Source: an uncultured Desulfovibrio sp. (GTDB taxonomy: Bacteria; Desulfobacterota; Desulfovibrionia; Desulfovibrionales; Desulfovibrionaceae). Taken from it: a stretch of 6,333 nt of DNA. The stretch covers positions 1 through 6,333 of the forward strand of contig CAMWTD010000132.1 of NCBI GenBank assembly GCA_947177085.1, written 5' to 3'. The first letter of the stretch is position 1; each line of letters opens with the position of its first letter. The position numbers were made by a program, and so were the translations under genes. This document shows, one piece after another, positions 1 to 6,333 of the stretch. The notes under the pieces were generated by a model. It was not told the origin of the DNA. It did not search any database and saw only the letters and a program-made list of their open reading frames with translations.

Positions 1-1591
1 GGGCATTCTCCCGGTCGAGGATGCGCAGGCCCACGGCTTCGGCGAGGTGCGCCTCGCCGATGGCATCCGCGCCGTCGAGGTCGGCGATGGTGCGGGCCAC
101 GCGCAGGATGCGCGTGCAGGCGCGGGCCGAGAGGCCGAGGCGGTCCATGGCCGCTTCCATGAGCGCGTGGCCGCTGGCGTCGAGCGCGCAGTGGCGCTCC
201 AGCTCGCGCCCGGAAAGGGCGGCATTGAGCGGCGCGGGAGCGGCTTGCCCCGCTTCGCCGCCTGCGCCAGCCTCCGCCAGGAAGGCCTCGTGGCGGGCCT
301 GCTGCGCCGCACGCGCGGCGAGCGTGCGCCCGCGCATGGCCGCCGTGCTCCAGCGTTCCGGCGACGCGGCCGAGCCTGACCGAAATTCGGCATAGCTCAC
401 CCGGGGCGCGTCCACATGCAGGTCGATGCGGTCGAGCAGGGGGCCGGAAAGTCTGCGCCGGTATCGCGCCACTTCTTCCGGGCGGCAGGCGCAGGCGTGG
501 GCGGCGTCGCCATAATGGCCGCATGGGCAGGGATTCATGGCAGCCGCGAGGATAAACCGGGCCGGGTAGGTCACGCTGCCCGCGGCGCGCGACACCGTGA
601 CCACGCCGTCCTCCAGGGGCTGTCGCAGCGCCTCCAGGGCGGCGCGGGGAAATTCGGCAAGCTCGTCGAGGAAGAGCACGCCCCGGTGCGCGAGGCTCAC
701 CTCGCCGGGGCGCGGCGTGCGGCCGCCGCCCACCAGCGCCACGTCCGAGACGGTATGATGGGGGGCGCGGAAGGGACGCTCCGCCACGAGGCCGGAATCC
801 GGCGAGAGCAGCCCGGCCACGCTCATGACGCGCGTCACGTCCAGCGCCTCCTCGAAGGAGAGCGGCGGCAGGATGCCGGGGAGCCGCCTCGCGAGCATGG
901 TCTTGCCGCTGCCGGGCGGTCCCACCAGGAGGATATTGTGGCCCCCGGCGGCGGCGATCTCAAGGGCGCGCTTGGCCGCCTCCTGCCCCTTGACCTCGGC
1001 GAAGTCCGGCGCGGCGCTGCCAGCCGCCGCCGCGGGTTCGGGCCGGCGGGGCGCTTCGGGGACCCGCTCTCCGGCGAGAAAGGCCGCGCACTCCGCGAGG
1101 CTTCGCGGCGCAAAGACGGCAAGCCCGGAAACCACCGCTGCCTCGGCGGCATTGCCCGGCGGGACCACGAGGCCGTCCGCGCGGCCGCCGGCATGGAGCT
1201 CCCGCGTGAGCAGGGCCAGCGGCAGCACGCCGCGTACGGGCCTGAGCGCCCCGGAAAGGGAGAGCTCCCCCGTGAAGACATGGCGCTCCGCGCGTTCCGC
1301 GGGCACGAGGCCCGCGGCCGCGAGCAGCCCGAGCGCCAGGGGAAGGTCATAGCCCGCGCCGGACTTGCGCTGCCCGGCGGGCGCGAGGTTGACGGTGACG
1401 CGCCCGGGCGGGAGCCTGAAGCCGCTCGCCCGAAGCGCCGCAAAGACGCGGTCGCGCGCCTCGCGCACCTCGGTTTCGGGCAGGCCCACGAGGCTGAAGC
1501 CGGGCAGGCCCTGGCGGGTGTAGTCCACCTCCACTTCCACGGGGAAGGCGTCCACCCCGGCCAACGCGCCGCTCAGGAGGCGGACGATCAT
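1..1591 (-). CDS. comM: ComM/YifB family Mg-chelatase-like AAA+ ATPase (3' end cut by window edge)
   Basis: The minus-strand frame from the ATG at 1591-1589 stays open for 530 codons to the window edge, so the stop lies just outside. The length already exceeds a typical ComM (about 500 residues), so little is missing. Seen: an N-terminal Lon-like/ChlI domain (about 1-170, starting MIVRLLSGALAGVDAF, with NLAPAGQRKSGAGYDLPLAL); Walker A GPPGSGKT at 224-231; Walker B VLFLDE at 305-310; the family signature NPCPCGHYGD at 353-362, followed by a second CxC; LLDRIDLHVD; and a C-terminal Mg_chelatase_C helical domain ending near the edge with EAHLAEAVGLRILDRE. Known of the family: ComM is a hexameric helicase that promotes branch migration in natural transformation, and it is not a true magnesium chelatase. 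It starts 9 nt after the lepB stop, with only a weak Shine-Dalgarno overlapping that stop, so translation is probably coupled to lepB. The region near residues 440-460 is a slightly long Ala/Gly-rich linker. No defect is seen. Confidence 0.95.
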   Translation of the reverse strand, partial: MIVRLLSGALAGVDAFPVEVEVDYTRQGLPGFSLVGLPETEVREARDRVFAALRASGFRLPPGRVTVNLAPAGQRKSGAGYDLPLALGLLAAAGLVPAERAERHVFTGELSLSGALRPVRGVLPLALLTRELHAGGRADGLVVPPGNAAEAAVVSGLAVFAPRSLAECAAFLAGERVPEAPRRPEPAAAAGSAAPDFAEVKGQEAAKRALEIAAAGGHNILLVGPPGSGKTMLARRLPGILPPLSFEEALDVTRVMSVAGLLSPDSGLVAERPFRAPHHTVSDVALVGGGRTPRPGEVSLAHRGVLFLDELAEFPRAALEALRQPLEDGVVTVSRAAGSVTYPARFILAAAMNPCPCGHYGDAAHACACRPEEVARYRRRLSGPLLDRIDLHVDAPRVSYAEFRSGSAASPERWSTAAMRGRTLAARAAQQARHEAFLAEAGAGGEAGQAAPAPLNAALSGRELERHCALDASGHALMEAAMDRLGLSARACTRILRVARTIADLDGADAIGEAHLAEAVGLRILDRENA

Positions 1592-1600
1592 GCGGGCTGC

Positions 1601-2227
1601 CTAGAGGAGCTTCTGGCCGATGCGCGACCAGCGGATGTCGTCGAGGCCGCCCCAGGACCAGTAGATGCGCCAGGCCTTGGCCTTGATGTCGCTCTTGTCC
1701 ACAAAGCCCCAGAAGCGCGAATCCAGCGAGTTGTCGCGGTTGTCGCCCATGACGAAGTACTTGCCCGGCGGCACGGTCACGGGCGCGTAGTTGTCGCGCA
1801 CGGGCTCGCGGCCCGTGGGGTCGCTGTGGCGGATATAGCTCTCCTTCACGGGCTGGCCGTTGCGGTAGAGCTGCTTGTCGCGCACCTCGATGACGTCGCC
1901 GGGCACGCCGATGATGCGCTTGATGTAGTCCACGCTTTTGTCGTTGGGATAGCGGAAGATGATGATGTCGCCGCGCGCGGGCTCGTCGCCCTCGTAGATA
2001 TAGGTGTCCGTGAAGGGGAGCTTGACGCCGTAGGCGAACTTGCTGGCGAGGAGGTGATCCCCCACGAGGAGCGTCCCCACCATGGATTCCGAGGGGATCT
2101 TGAAGGCCTGGACGATGAAGGTGCGGATGACGAAGGCCAGGATGAGCGCCACGGCGAGCGCTTCCGCATATTCGCGCCACAGGGATTTTTTGCCGCGGGG
2201 CTTTCGCTGGAGGGTGATGGGCTTCAT
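1601..2227 (-). CDS. lepB: Signal peptidase I
   Basis: A 208-residue type I (S26) signal peptidase that cleaves signal peptides from exported proteins at the outer face of the inner membrane. Seen: a basic N-terminus (KPRGKK); one membrane segment at about 21-40 (AEALAVALILAFVIRTFIV); box B PSESM with the catalytic Ser48; box C/D RGDIIIF at 85-91; YIKRIIGVPGD at 101-111 with the general base Lys103; and box E GDNRDNSLDSRFWGFV at 161-176. All key residues are present. It is short, with one TM segment, unlike E. coli LepB (323 residues, two TM segments). ATG 2227 is chosen because AAAGGA lies 5 nt upstream (2233-2238). An in-frame ATG at 2302 would add 25 unsupported residues and would lie in the -35 box of the gene's own promoter. 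It is the first gene of a lepB-comM unit. In many bacteria lepA precedes lepB; here the upstream neighbour is instead a divergent DUF1538 gene. Confidence 0.96.
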   Translation of the reverse strand: MKPITLQRKPRGKKSLWREYAEALAVALILAFVIRTFIVQAFKIPSESMVGTLLVGDHLLASKFAYGVKLPFTDTYIYEGDEPARGDIIIFRYPNDKSVDYIKRIIGVPGDVIEVRDKQLYRNGQPVKESYIRHSDPTGREPVRDNYAPVTVPPGKYFVMGDNRDNSLDSRFWGFVDKSDIKAKAWRIYWSWGGLDDIRWSRIGQKLL

Positions 2228-2273
2228 GGGCGTCCTTTGGGCGAGGGGGCCCGCGAAAGTGCGGGGATTCGGC

Positions 2274-2302
2274 AGTATGCCCCCTTGCACCGGGAATGGC
2301 AA
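2274..2302 (-). promoter_or_regulatory. Sigma70-type promoter for lepB-comM
   Basis: Reading the minus strand, TTGCCA (2302-2297, 5 of 6 to consensus) is followed after exactly 17 nt by CATACT (2279-2274, 4 of 6). The predicted transcription start is near 2267, giving a leader of about 40 nt to the lepB ATG at 2227. This is a match by eye. Its position immediately upstream of the operon and its ideal spacing support it. Confidence 0.55.
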
Positions 2303-2373
2303 GCCGGAGGGGCGTCCCGCGCGGAAGCCGCGGCCCGCGGGCGTGGAGGCGCGCCCCGGGAGCCGCCCCCGCC

Positions 2374-2402
2374 TTGACCGTGCGCAGCCTTTTTCCTATA
2401 AA
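2374..2402 (+). promoter_or_regulatory. Sigma70-type promoter for the DUF1538-PII operon
   Basis: TTGACC (2374-2379, 5 of 6) and TATAAA (2397-2402, 5 of 6) are separated by exactly 17 nt in one of the few A/T-rich patches of the window. The predicted start near 2409 gives a leader of under 30 nt to the ATG at 2437. The arms CTTTTT (2389-2394) and AAAAAG (2401-2406) form a small inverted repeat around the -10, and AAAAGCC occurs twice 10 nt apart (2402-2408, 2412-2418). Either could bind a regulator, but this is not demonstrated. Confidence 0.65.
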
Positions 2403-2436
2403 AAAGCCGGCAAAAGCCTTTGCCCGTGAGGACGGC

Positions 2437-3939
2437 ATGATCCTGCTCGAGAAACTGAAAGAAGCGGCCACCTCGGTCATTCCCGTCATGGCCCTGGTGT
2501 GGCTGCTGCACTTCACGGCCGCGCCGCTCGGGGACGACCTGGGCCGTTTTCTCGCCGGGGGCGCGCTCCTCATTCTCGGCCTCGCCGTGTTCCTCCTCGG
2601 CGCGGAGATCGGCGTGGTCCCCGTGGGCAGCCGCGCTGGCTCCGCGCTTACCTCGCGGCGCAATTTGCCCCTGCTCCTCGGGGCGGGTTTTGTCATCGGC
2701 TTCCTCATCACCGTGGCCGAGCCCGACGTGCATGTGCTCGCGCAGCAGGTCTCGGCCGTGGACCCGGGCATCTCGCACCTCGCGCTCGTGGGCATGATCG
2801 CCGTGGGCGTGGGCCTGTTCGTGGCCGTGGCGCTCGGGCGCATCGTCTTCCAGGTGTCGCTCAGGCTCCTTTTGCTCGCGTTTTACGGCCTCATCTTCGC
2901 CTGCGCGGCCTTCACCGCGCCCGCCTTTCTCGGCGTGGCCTTCGACGCCGGCGGGGCCACCACCGGGCCCATGACCGTGCCCTTCATCATGGCCCTCGGC
3001 GTGGGCGTGGCCGCGGTGCGCGGCGGCGACGCCCGGGACGACAGCTTCGGGCTCATCGGGCTCGCCTCCATCGGGCCCATCCTCTCCGTCCTCCTGCTCG
3101 GCATGATGCATCAGGGCGCGGGCGGGGCGCCTCCGGCCCTCGCCGGGGAGGAGGCCCGCGGCCTCGCCGCGCATTTTCTCGCCCTCGTGCCGGACACGGC
3201 GGCCGAGGTGGGCATGGCGCTGGCCCCGCTGGCGGGGCTGTTCGCCGCGTTCCGCATCTTCCTCTTGCGCCGGATGACGCGCACGCGGCTTTTGCGCGTG
3301 GTCATGGGCCTGCTCTACACCTTTCTCGGCCTGGTGTGCTTCTTCGTGGGCGTCAAGGGCGGCTTCATCCCCGCCGGGAGCTCGCTCGGCCGGCTCATCG
3401 CCGTGACGCGCCCGGCGTGGCTGCTCGTCGGCACGGGCGTGGCGCTCGGCGCGCTCGCCGTGCTGGCCGAGCCCGCCGTGTGGGTATTGACGAGGCAGGT
3501 GGAGGAGGTCTCGGGCGGCAGCATCCGCAGCAGGGTCATCCTTATCACGCTCTGCATCGGCGTGGCCTCGGCCGTGGGGCTCGCCATGTTCCGCGTGGCC
3601 GGCGGCCACTCGCTCTGGTACTTCCTCATTCCCGGCTACGCGCTGGCCCTGGGCCTGACCTTCGTGTGCCCGCCCATGTTCACGGCCATCGCTTTCGACT
3701 CGGGCGGCGTGGCCTCCGGCCCCATGGCCTCGACCTTTATCCTCGCCTTCACCCTCGGCGCTTCCGGGGGGCTCGGGGGCAATCCCATCACCGACGCCTT
3801 CGGCGTCATCGCGCTCATCGCCATGACGCCGCTCATCGCCATCCAGGCGCTCGGCATCCTCTATGGCAGGGCGGCGCGGCGGCGCAAGGCCGCGCGGCCT
3901 TTGCCCCATGCAGCCGGGGAGGGCGCGCATGACAAGTGA
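2437..3939 (+). CDS. DUF1538 family polytopic membrane protein, two-repeat form
   Basis: A 500-residue, strongly hydrophobic inner-membrane protein with an estimated 12-14 membrane segments. It is built of two homologous halves offset by about 250 residues. Matching pairs are AEPDVHVLAQQV (94-105) with AEPAVWVLTRQV (344-355); VAFDAGGATTGPM (167-179) with IAFDSGGVASGPM (418-430), each followed by a hydrophobic FI segment; and DSFGLIGLASIGP (202-214) with DAFGVIALIAMTP (453-465). These pairs, and the PII-like gene behind it, are what point to DUF1538 (PF07556). The biochemical function is not established. Transporter or channel is inferred from the duplicated fold and PII partner, with the paired Glu/Pro and Asp/Gly-Gly motifs as candidate pore elements. 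ATG 2437 is chosen because GAGGA lies just upstream and the promoter at 2374-2402 rules out the longer start at 2296. The C-terminus is a basic cytosolic-looking tail (RAARRRKAARPLP). The stop overlaps the next gene by 11 nt, indicating translational coupling. Confidence 0.88.
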   Translation: MILLEKLKEAATSVIPVMALVWLLHFTAAPLGDDLGRFLAGGALLILGLAVFLLGAEIGVVPVGSRAGSALTSRRNLPLLLGAGFVIGFLITVAEPDVHVLAQQVSAVDPGISHLALVGMIAVGVGLFVAVALGRIVFQVSLRLLLLAFYGLIFACAAFTAPAFLGVAFDAGGATTGPMTVPFIMALGVGVAAVRGGDARDDSFGLIGLASIGPILSVLLLGMMHQGAGGAPPALAGEEARGLAAHFLALVPDTAAEVGMALAPLAGLFAAFRIFLLRRMTRTRLLRVVMGLLYTFLGLVCFFVGVKGGFIPAGSSLGRLIAVTRPAWLLVGTGVALGALAVLAEPAVWVLTRQVEEVSGGSIRSRVILITLCIGVASAVGLAMFRVAGGHSLWYFLIPGYALALGLTFVCPPMFTAIAFDSGGVASGPMASTFILAFTLGASGGLGGNPITDAFGVIALIAMTPLIAIQALGILYGRAARRRKAARPLPHAAGEGAHDK

Positions 3940-4633
3940 GACCGGGCTTGCGACCACAGGAAAGCTGCTCGTCGTGGTGACGCGCCACGGCGCGGGCGAC
4001 CGCGTGGCCCGCGTGGCGCGGGACGCCGGGGCGCGCGGCGGGACCATCCTCAGCGGGCGCGGCTGCGCGGCGAACCGGCTTCTGCAGTTGCTCTGCCTCG
4101 CCGACACGGAAAAGGACCTTGTCCTCGTGCTTGCGCCGCCAAAGGACATGCCCGGCATCGCCGCCGCCGTGCGCCGCTCGCCGGAGATTTTCCGCAAGAC
4201 CACGGGCATCGGCATCGTGCTCGACGTCACCGCCGTCGTCCGCAGCGCCTGGCAGGCGCTCGGGGGCGGCACAGGGGCCGCCCAGGGAGAGACCATGAAA
4301 GAGCCCACAGGACACCAGCTCATTTTCGCCATCGTCAACGCGGGCTATGCCGACGACCTCATGGCCGCCGCGCGGGGGGCCGGCGCGCGCGGCGGGACCA
4401 TCCTCAAGGCGCGCGGCACGGGAACCGAGGCCGACGCCAGTTTTTTCGGCATCACCATCGTGCCGGAAAAGGAGGTGCTGCTGGTGCTGGCGGCGAGCGA
4501 CGCCGCCCCGGCCATCTGCGAGGCCGTGCGCAAGGCCCCCTGCCTCACGGAGCCGGGCTCGGGCATCATTTTCCGCGTGGGCGCGGAGGACTTTTTCCCG
4601 CTGGGCGGCGCGCGGGCCGGGGAAGGGCGCTGA
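3929..4633 (+). CDS. Tandem PII-like (P-II family) signalling protein, two domains in one chain
   Basis: A 234-residue soluble protein with two PII-like domains at about 11-104 and 129-222, joined by a Gly-rich linker (105-128). Both carry the same core: AGARGGTIL (33-41 and 151-159), a GRG/ARGTG turn (43-45; 161-165), an EK(D/E) plus hydrophobic strand (61-69; 180-188), and a C-terminal GxG strand (93-95; 210-212). Canonical PII proteins are about 110-residue trimeric sensors of ATP/ADP and 2-oxoglutarate that bind membrane transporters or enzymes. Here the T-loop is much shorter in both domains and there is no equivalent of the uridylylated Tyr51, so classical GlnD control is unlikely. ATG 3929 follows GGGGAGGG at suitable spacing and overlaps the DUF1538 stop, so the product is probably made together with, and acts on, that membrane protein (inference). 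A second in-frame ATG with its own ribosome site precedes domain 2. Family assignment is good; the ligand is unknown. Confidence 0.85.
   Translation: MTSETGLATTGKLLVVVTRHGAGDRVARVARDAGARGGTILSGRGCAANRLLQLLCLADTEKDLVLVLAPPKDMPGIAAAVRRSPEIFRKTTGIGIVLDVTAVVRSAWQALGGGTGAAQGETMKEPTGHQLIFAIVNAGYADDLMAAARGAGARGGTILKARGTGTEADASFFGITIVPEKEVLLVLAASDAAPAICEAVRKAPCLTEPGSGIIFRVGAEDFFPLGGARAGEGR
4284..4297 (+). promoter_or_regulatory. Possible internal ribosome binding site and start (ATG 4295) for PII domain 2
   Basis: Within the tandem PII gene, AGGGAGAG (4284-4291) stands 3 nt before an in-frame ATG (4295-4297, residue Met123), with the GGGAG core 5 nt from it. The ATG begins MKEPTGHQLIFAIVNAG, exactly the start expected for a stand-alone PII-like protein. 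It could give a second, domain-2-only product of 112 residues, or it may be a relic of two once separate genes fused by loss of a stop. Confidence 0.35.
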
Positions 4634-4682
4634 AGCCGCGGGCTGAAACCGCCGCTTCACGGCTTCCGCGGGCGGAACCGAC

Positions 4683-6257
4683 ATGCTCTTCAGCTCCTAT
4701 CCCTTCCTCTTCTGCTTCCTGCCGCTGACCCTGCTCGCCTGGGCCTGGGCGAGCCGCGCGGCCGCCCGGCCGGCCCAGGCGCTCGCGTGGCTGCTGCTGC
4801 TCGTTTCGCTGGTCTTTTACGCCTTCTGGGGCCTCGGCTTCCTCGCGCTCCTGCTGGCCCTCATCGCCATGAATCACGCCTTCGGCACCGCGCTCGCCGC
4901 GCCCCGGCCCGAGGGCGCGGAAAAAAGGCGTCCCGGCCGGAGGGGGATCTTCGTTCTCGCGCTTGCCTGCAATCTTTTGCCGCTCGTCTGGTTCAAGTAC
5001 GCCGGTTTTCTCGTGGACTGCGCGGCGCGCCTCTGCGGGACGGACTGGAGCTTCGCGCCCCCCGGGCTGCCGCTCGGCATTTCCTTCTATACCTTCATCC
5101 AGATCGCGTGGCTCACGGGCGTCTACCGCCGGGAAATCACGCCCGGGGGCCTTGCGGCGCACGCGCTCTTCGCCTCCTGTTTTACCTGGGTTATTTCCGG
5201 GCCCATCGTGCGGTACGGCGAGATGGGCCCGCAACTGGGGGCGCTCTCGGGCCTGCGCGCCGAAAATCTCGCCCGCGGGTTCACCCTGCTGGCGCTGGGC
5301 CTCGGCAAGAAGGTCCTGCTCGCGGACAGCATCGGGGCCTATGCCGACGCGGTGTTCAACGCCGCGGCCCGGGGCGTCTGGCCCTCCACGCTGGAGGCGT
5401 GGCTCGGCTCGCTCGCCTACAGCTTCCAGCTTTATTTTGATTTTTCCGGTTATACGGACATGGCCATCGGCCTCGGGCTCATGCTCGGCCTCAGGCTCCC
5501 CGAGAATTTCGCGTCGCCCTACAAGGCCACGGGCATCGTGGACTTCTGGCGGCGCTGGCACATCACCCTCGGCGCGTGGCTGCGCGATTTCATCTATATC
5601 CCTCTTGGCGGCAACCGGGCGGGACGCCCGCGCCAGTATGCGAACCTGTTCCTGACCATGCTCATCGGCGGCGCGTGGCACGGCGCGGGCTGGACTTTCA
5701 TCCTCTGGGGCGCGCTCCACGGGGCCATGCTCACGGTCAACCACTTCTTTCGCGCGTGCGCGCGCGGGACGCTCGCCGAGCGGCTGCTGGCGGCCGCGCC
5801 CGGGCGGCTTTTCTGCGTGCTGCTGACCTTTTTCTGCATCAACCTTTGTTGGGTGGTGTTCCGCGCGCCAAACCTTGACGCGGCCATGACCATGTACACG
5901 GCCCTGGCCGGGGCCGGCCCCGAAGTGTGGCCCCCCCTGATGACGCCGGACGCCGGGGCCGGCCTTGCGGGCTTTCTCGCCCGGCTGGACCCGTCAGCGC
6001 CGGACAGCCTCATGGCCGCGCTTCTGCCCAACCGCTTTTTCAGCGGCTGGCTGCCCTTCGCGCTGCTCGCCGTGTGCGGCGTCATCGTCTGGGGCTGCCC
6101 CAACAGCCAGGAAGTGGTCTTCGGCGGGAGGGATGGGGGCCATGGGCGTCTGCGCTGGCGGCCGACGCCGGTCTGGGCGGCGGCCCTGGCCGTGCTGACC
6201 TTCGCCGCGCTGGCGCTGGCTTCGCGGGAAACCGTGTTTCTCTATTTCCAGTTCTAG
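4683..6257 (+). CDS. MBOAT family O-acyltransferase, AlgI/DltB type
   Basis: A 524-residue polytopic membrane protein of the MBOAT family (PF03062), AlgI branch. Members carry acyl groups, usually acetyl, across the inner membrane for O-acylation of exopolysaccharides, peptidoglycan or teichoic acids. Seen in order: LPLGISFYTF (129-138), SGPIVRYGEMGPQL (172-185), YFDFSGYTDMAIGLGLMLG (251-269), FWRRWHITLGAWLRDFIYIP (288-307) with conserved His293, GGNR (309-312), and GGAWHGAGWTFILWGALHG (329-347) with the invariant catalytic-site His333. It ends in the typical YFQF. Length is usual for the family (about 470-530) and all key residues are present. The first 30 residues are a membrane segment starting at ATG 4683, with only a weak upstream GGA as ribosome site. 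It lies 49 nt after the PII gene with no convincing terminator, so it may be co-transcribed. The next gene starts 11 nt downstream, as expected for an accessory protein partner. The polysaccharide substrate cannot be read from the sequence. Confidence 0.93.
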   Translation: MLFSSYPFLFCFLPLTLLAWAWASRAAARPAQALAWLLLLVSLVFYAFWGLGFLALLLALIAMNHAFGTALAAPRPEGAEKRRPGRRGIFVLALACNLLPLVWFKYAGFLVDCAARLCGTDWSFAPPGLPLGISFYTFIQIAWLTGVYRREITPGGLAAHALFASCFTWVISGPIVRYGEMGPQLGALSGLRAENLARGFTLLALGLGKKVLLADSIGAYADAVFNAAARGVWPSTLEAWLGSLAYSFQLYFDFSGYTDMAIGLGLMLGLRLPENFASPYKATGIVDFWRRWHITLGAWLRDFIYIPLGGNRAGRPRQYANLFLTMLIGGAWHGAGWTFILWGALHGAMLTVNHFFRACARGTLAERLLAAAPGRLFCVLLTFFCINLCWVVFRAPNLDAAMTMYTALAGAGPEVWPPLMTPDAGAGLAGFLARLDPSAPDSLMAALLPNRFFSGWLPFALLAVCGVIVWGCPNSQEVVFGGRDGGHGRLRWRPTPVWAAALAVLTFAALALASRETVFLYFQF

Positions 6258-6268
6258 CGGGGACCGGC

Positions 6269-6333
6269 ATGGGCGCCCCAGAACCTCCAGAGATTCACGC
6301 GCCGCAAGGCCCGCAACCGGCGGCCGCCTGGCG
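6269..6333 (+). CDS. 5' fragment of next gene, possible partner of the MBOAT
   Basis: An ATG at 6269, preceded by GGGGA at 6259-6263, opens a frame of 21 codons (MGAPEPPEIHAPQGPQPAAAW) that runs off the window. It starts 11 nt after the MBOAT stop, which suggests the same operon. The visible part is a Pro/Ala-rich, probably cytosolic N-terminus with no recognisable domain. MBOAT genes of this type are commonly followed by an AlgJ/AlgX/DltD-like SGNH-fold protein with an N-terminal membrane anchor. That is a guess from context only. Confidence 0.5.
   Translation, partial: MGAPEPPEIHAPQGPQPAAAW

Noticed and set aside
2303..2373. G/C-rich stretch with short palindromes between the two divergent promoters
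   Set aside because: No start with a ribosome site, RNA structure or protein-binding pattern could be supported. The open frame through it from 2296 lacks family support and precedes the promoter.
416..2377. Plus-strand open frame of 653 codons opposite comM and lepB
   Set aside because: It is antisense to two genes with complete family motifs. Its product is rich in Arg, Gly, His and Ala and has no recognisable domain, as expected from the complement of G/C-biased codons.
2224..4338. Minus-strand open frame of 704 codons opposite the DUF1538 and PII genes
   Set aside because: The translation is low-complexity (His, Glu, Gly, Arg and Ala rich) with no domain, and it overlaps two well-supported plus-strand genes and both promoters. 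It is an artefact of high GC, which removes stops.
4632..4658. Possible hairpin after the PII stop (GAAGC/GCTTC extended by GCGG/CCGC)
   Set aside because: The stem is interrupted by a mismatch and is not followed by a T-run. Such stems are frequent by chance in sequence this rich in G/C, so it is not called a terminator.
4566..5744. Minus-strand open frame of 392 codons opposite the MBOAT gene
   Set aside because: It is charged low-complexity sequence, antisense to a gene with all MBOAT signatures.
5910..5963. Palindrome GGGGCCGGCCCC and a second GGCCGGCC 44 nt later, inside the MBOAT gene
   Set aside because: Both fall in Ala-Gly codons of an intact coding region in very G/C-rich DNA. No family of such repeats is seen elsewhere in the window.

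Overview
The window is high-GC (by eye roughly 70%), gene-dense bacterial chromosomal DNA. It has short intergenic gaps and a strong bias to G/C at third codon positions. That bias produces many long spurious antisense ORFs. No mobile element, CRISPR array, tRNA or rRNA is visible. The gene content and protein styles (a short one-TM signal peptidase I, YifB/ComM, DUF1538 with a PII-like partner, an AlgI-type MBOAT) fit a high-GC Gram-negative such as a Desulfovibrio-like Desulfobacterota. This placement is an impression from protein similarity and is not proven by the window.

Layout. On the minus strand, lepB (signal peptidase I, 1601-2227) is followed 9 nt downstream by comM/yifB (1591 down to the left edge, C-terminus just cut off). 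The two look like one operon read right to left. A 209-nt divergent intergenic region (2228-2436) carries two sigma70-type promoters, each with a 17-nt spacer: one for lepB and one for the rightward genes. They also decide the starts, because the longest possible ORFs for both flanking genes would begin inside or upstream of their own promoters.

On the plus strand, a 500-residue DUF1538 membrane protein built of two homologous halves (2437-3939) overlaps by 11 nt a 234-residue protein made of two PII-like domains in one chain (3929-4633). After 49 nt comes an AlgI/DltB-type MBOAT O-acyltransferase (4683-6257). The first 21 codons of another gene (6269 to the right edge) then begin.

How they may work together. 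DUF1538 plus PII looks like a membrane transporter or channel with its own cytosolic nucleotide-sensing regulator, analogous to AmtB-GlnK. The substrate is unknown and no uridylylation-type T-loop is present. This is the most interesting part of the window. The MBOAT and the truncated gene after it look like a separate cell-envelope or polysaccharide O-acylation module, possibly reached by read-through from the same promoter. LepB and ComM are housekeeping functions (protein export; branch migration during natural transformation).
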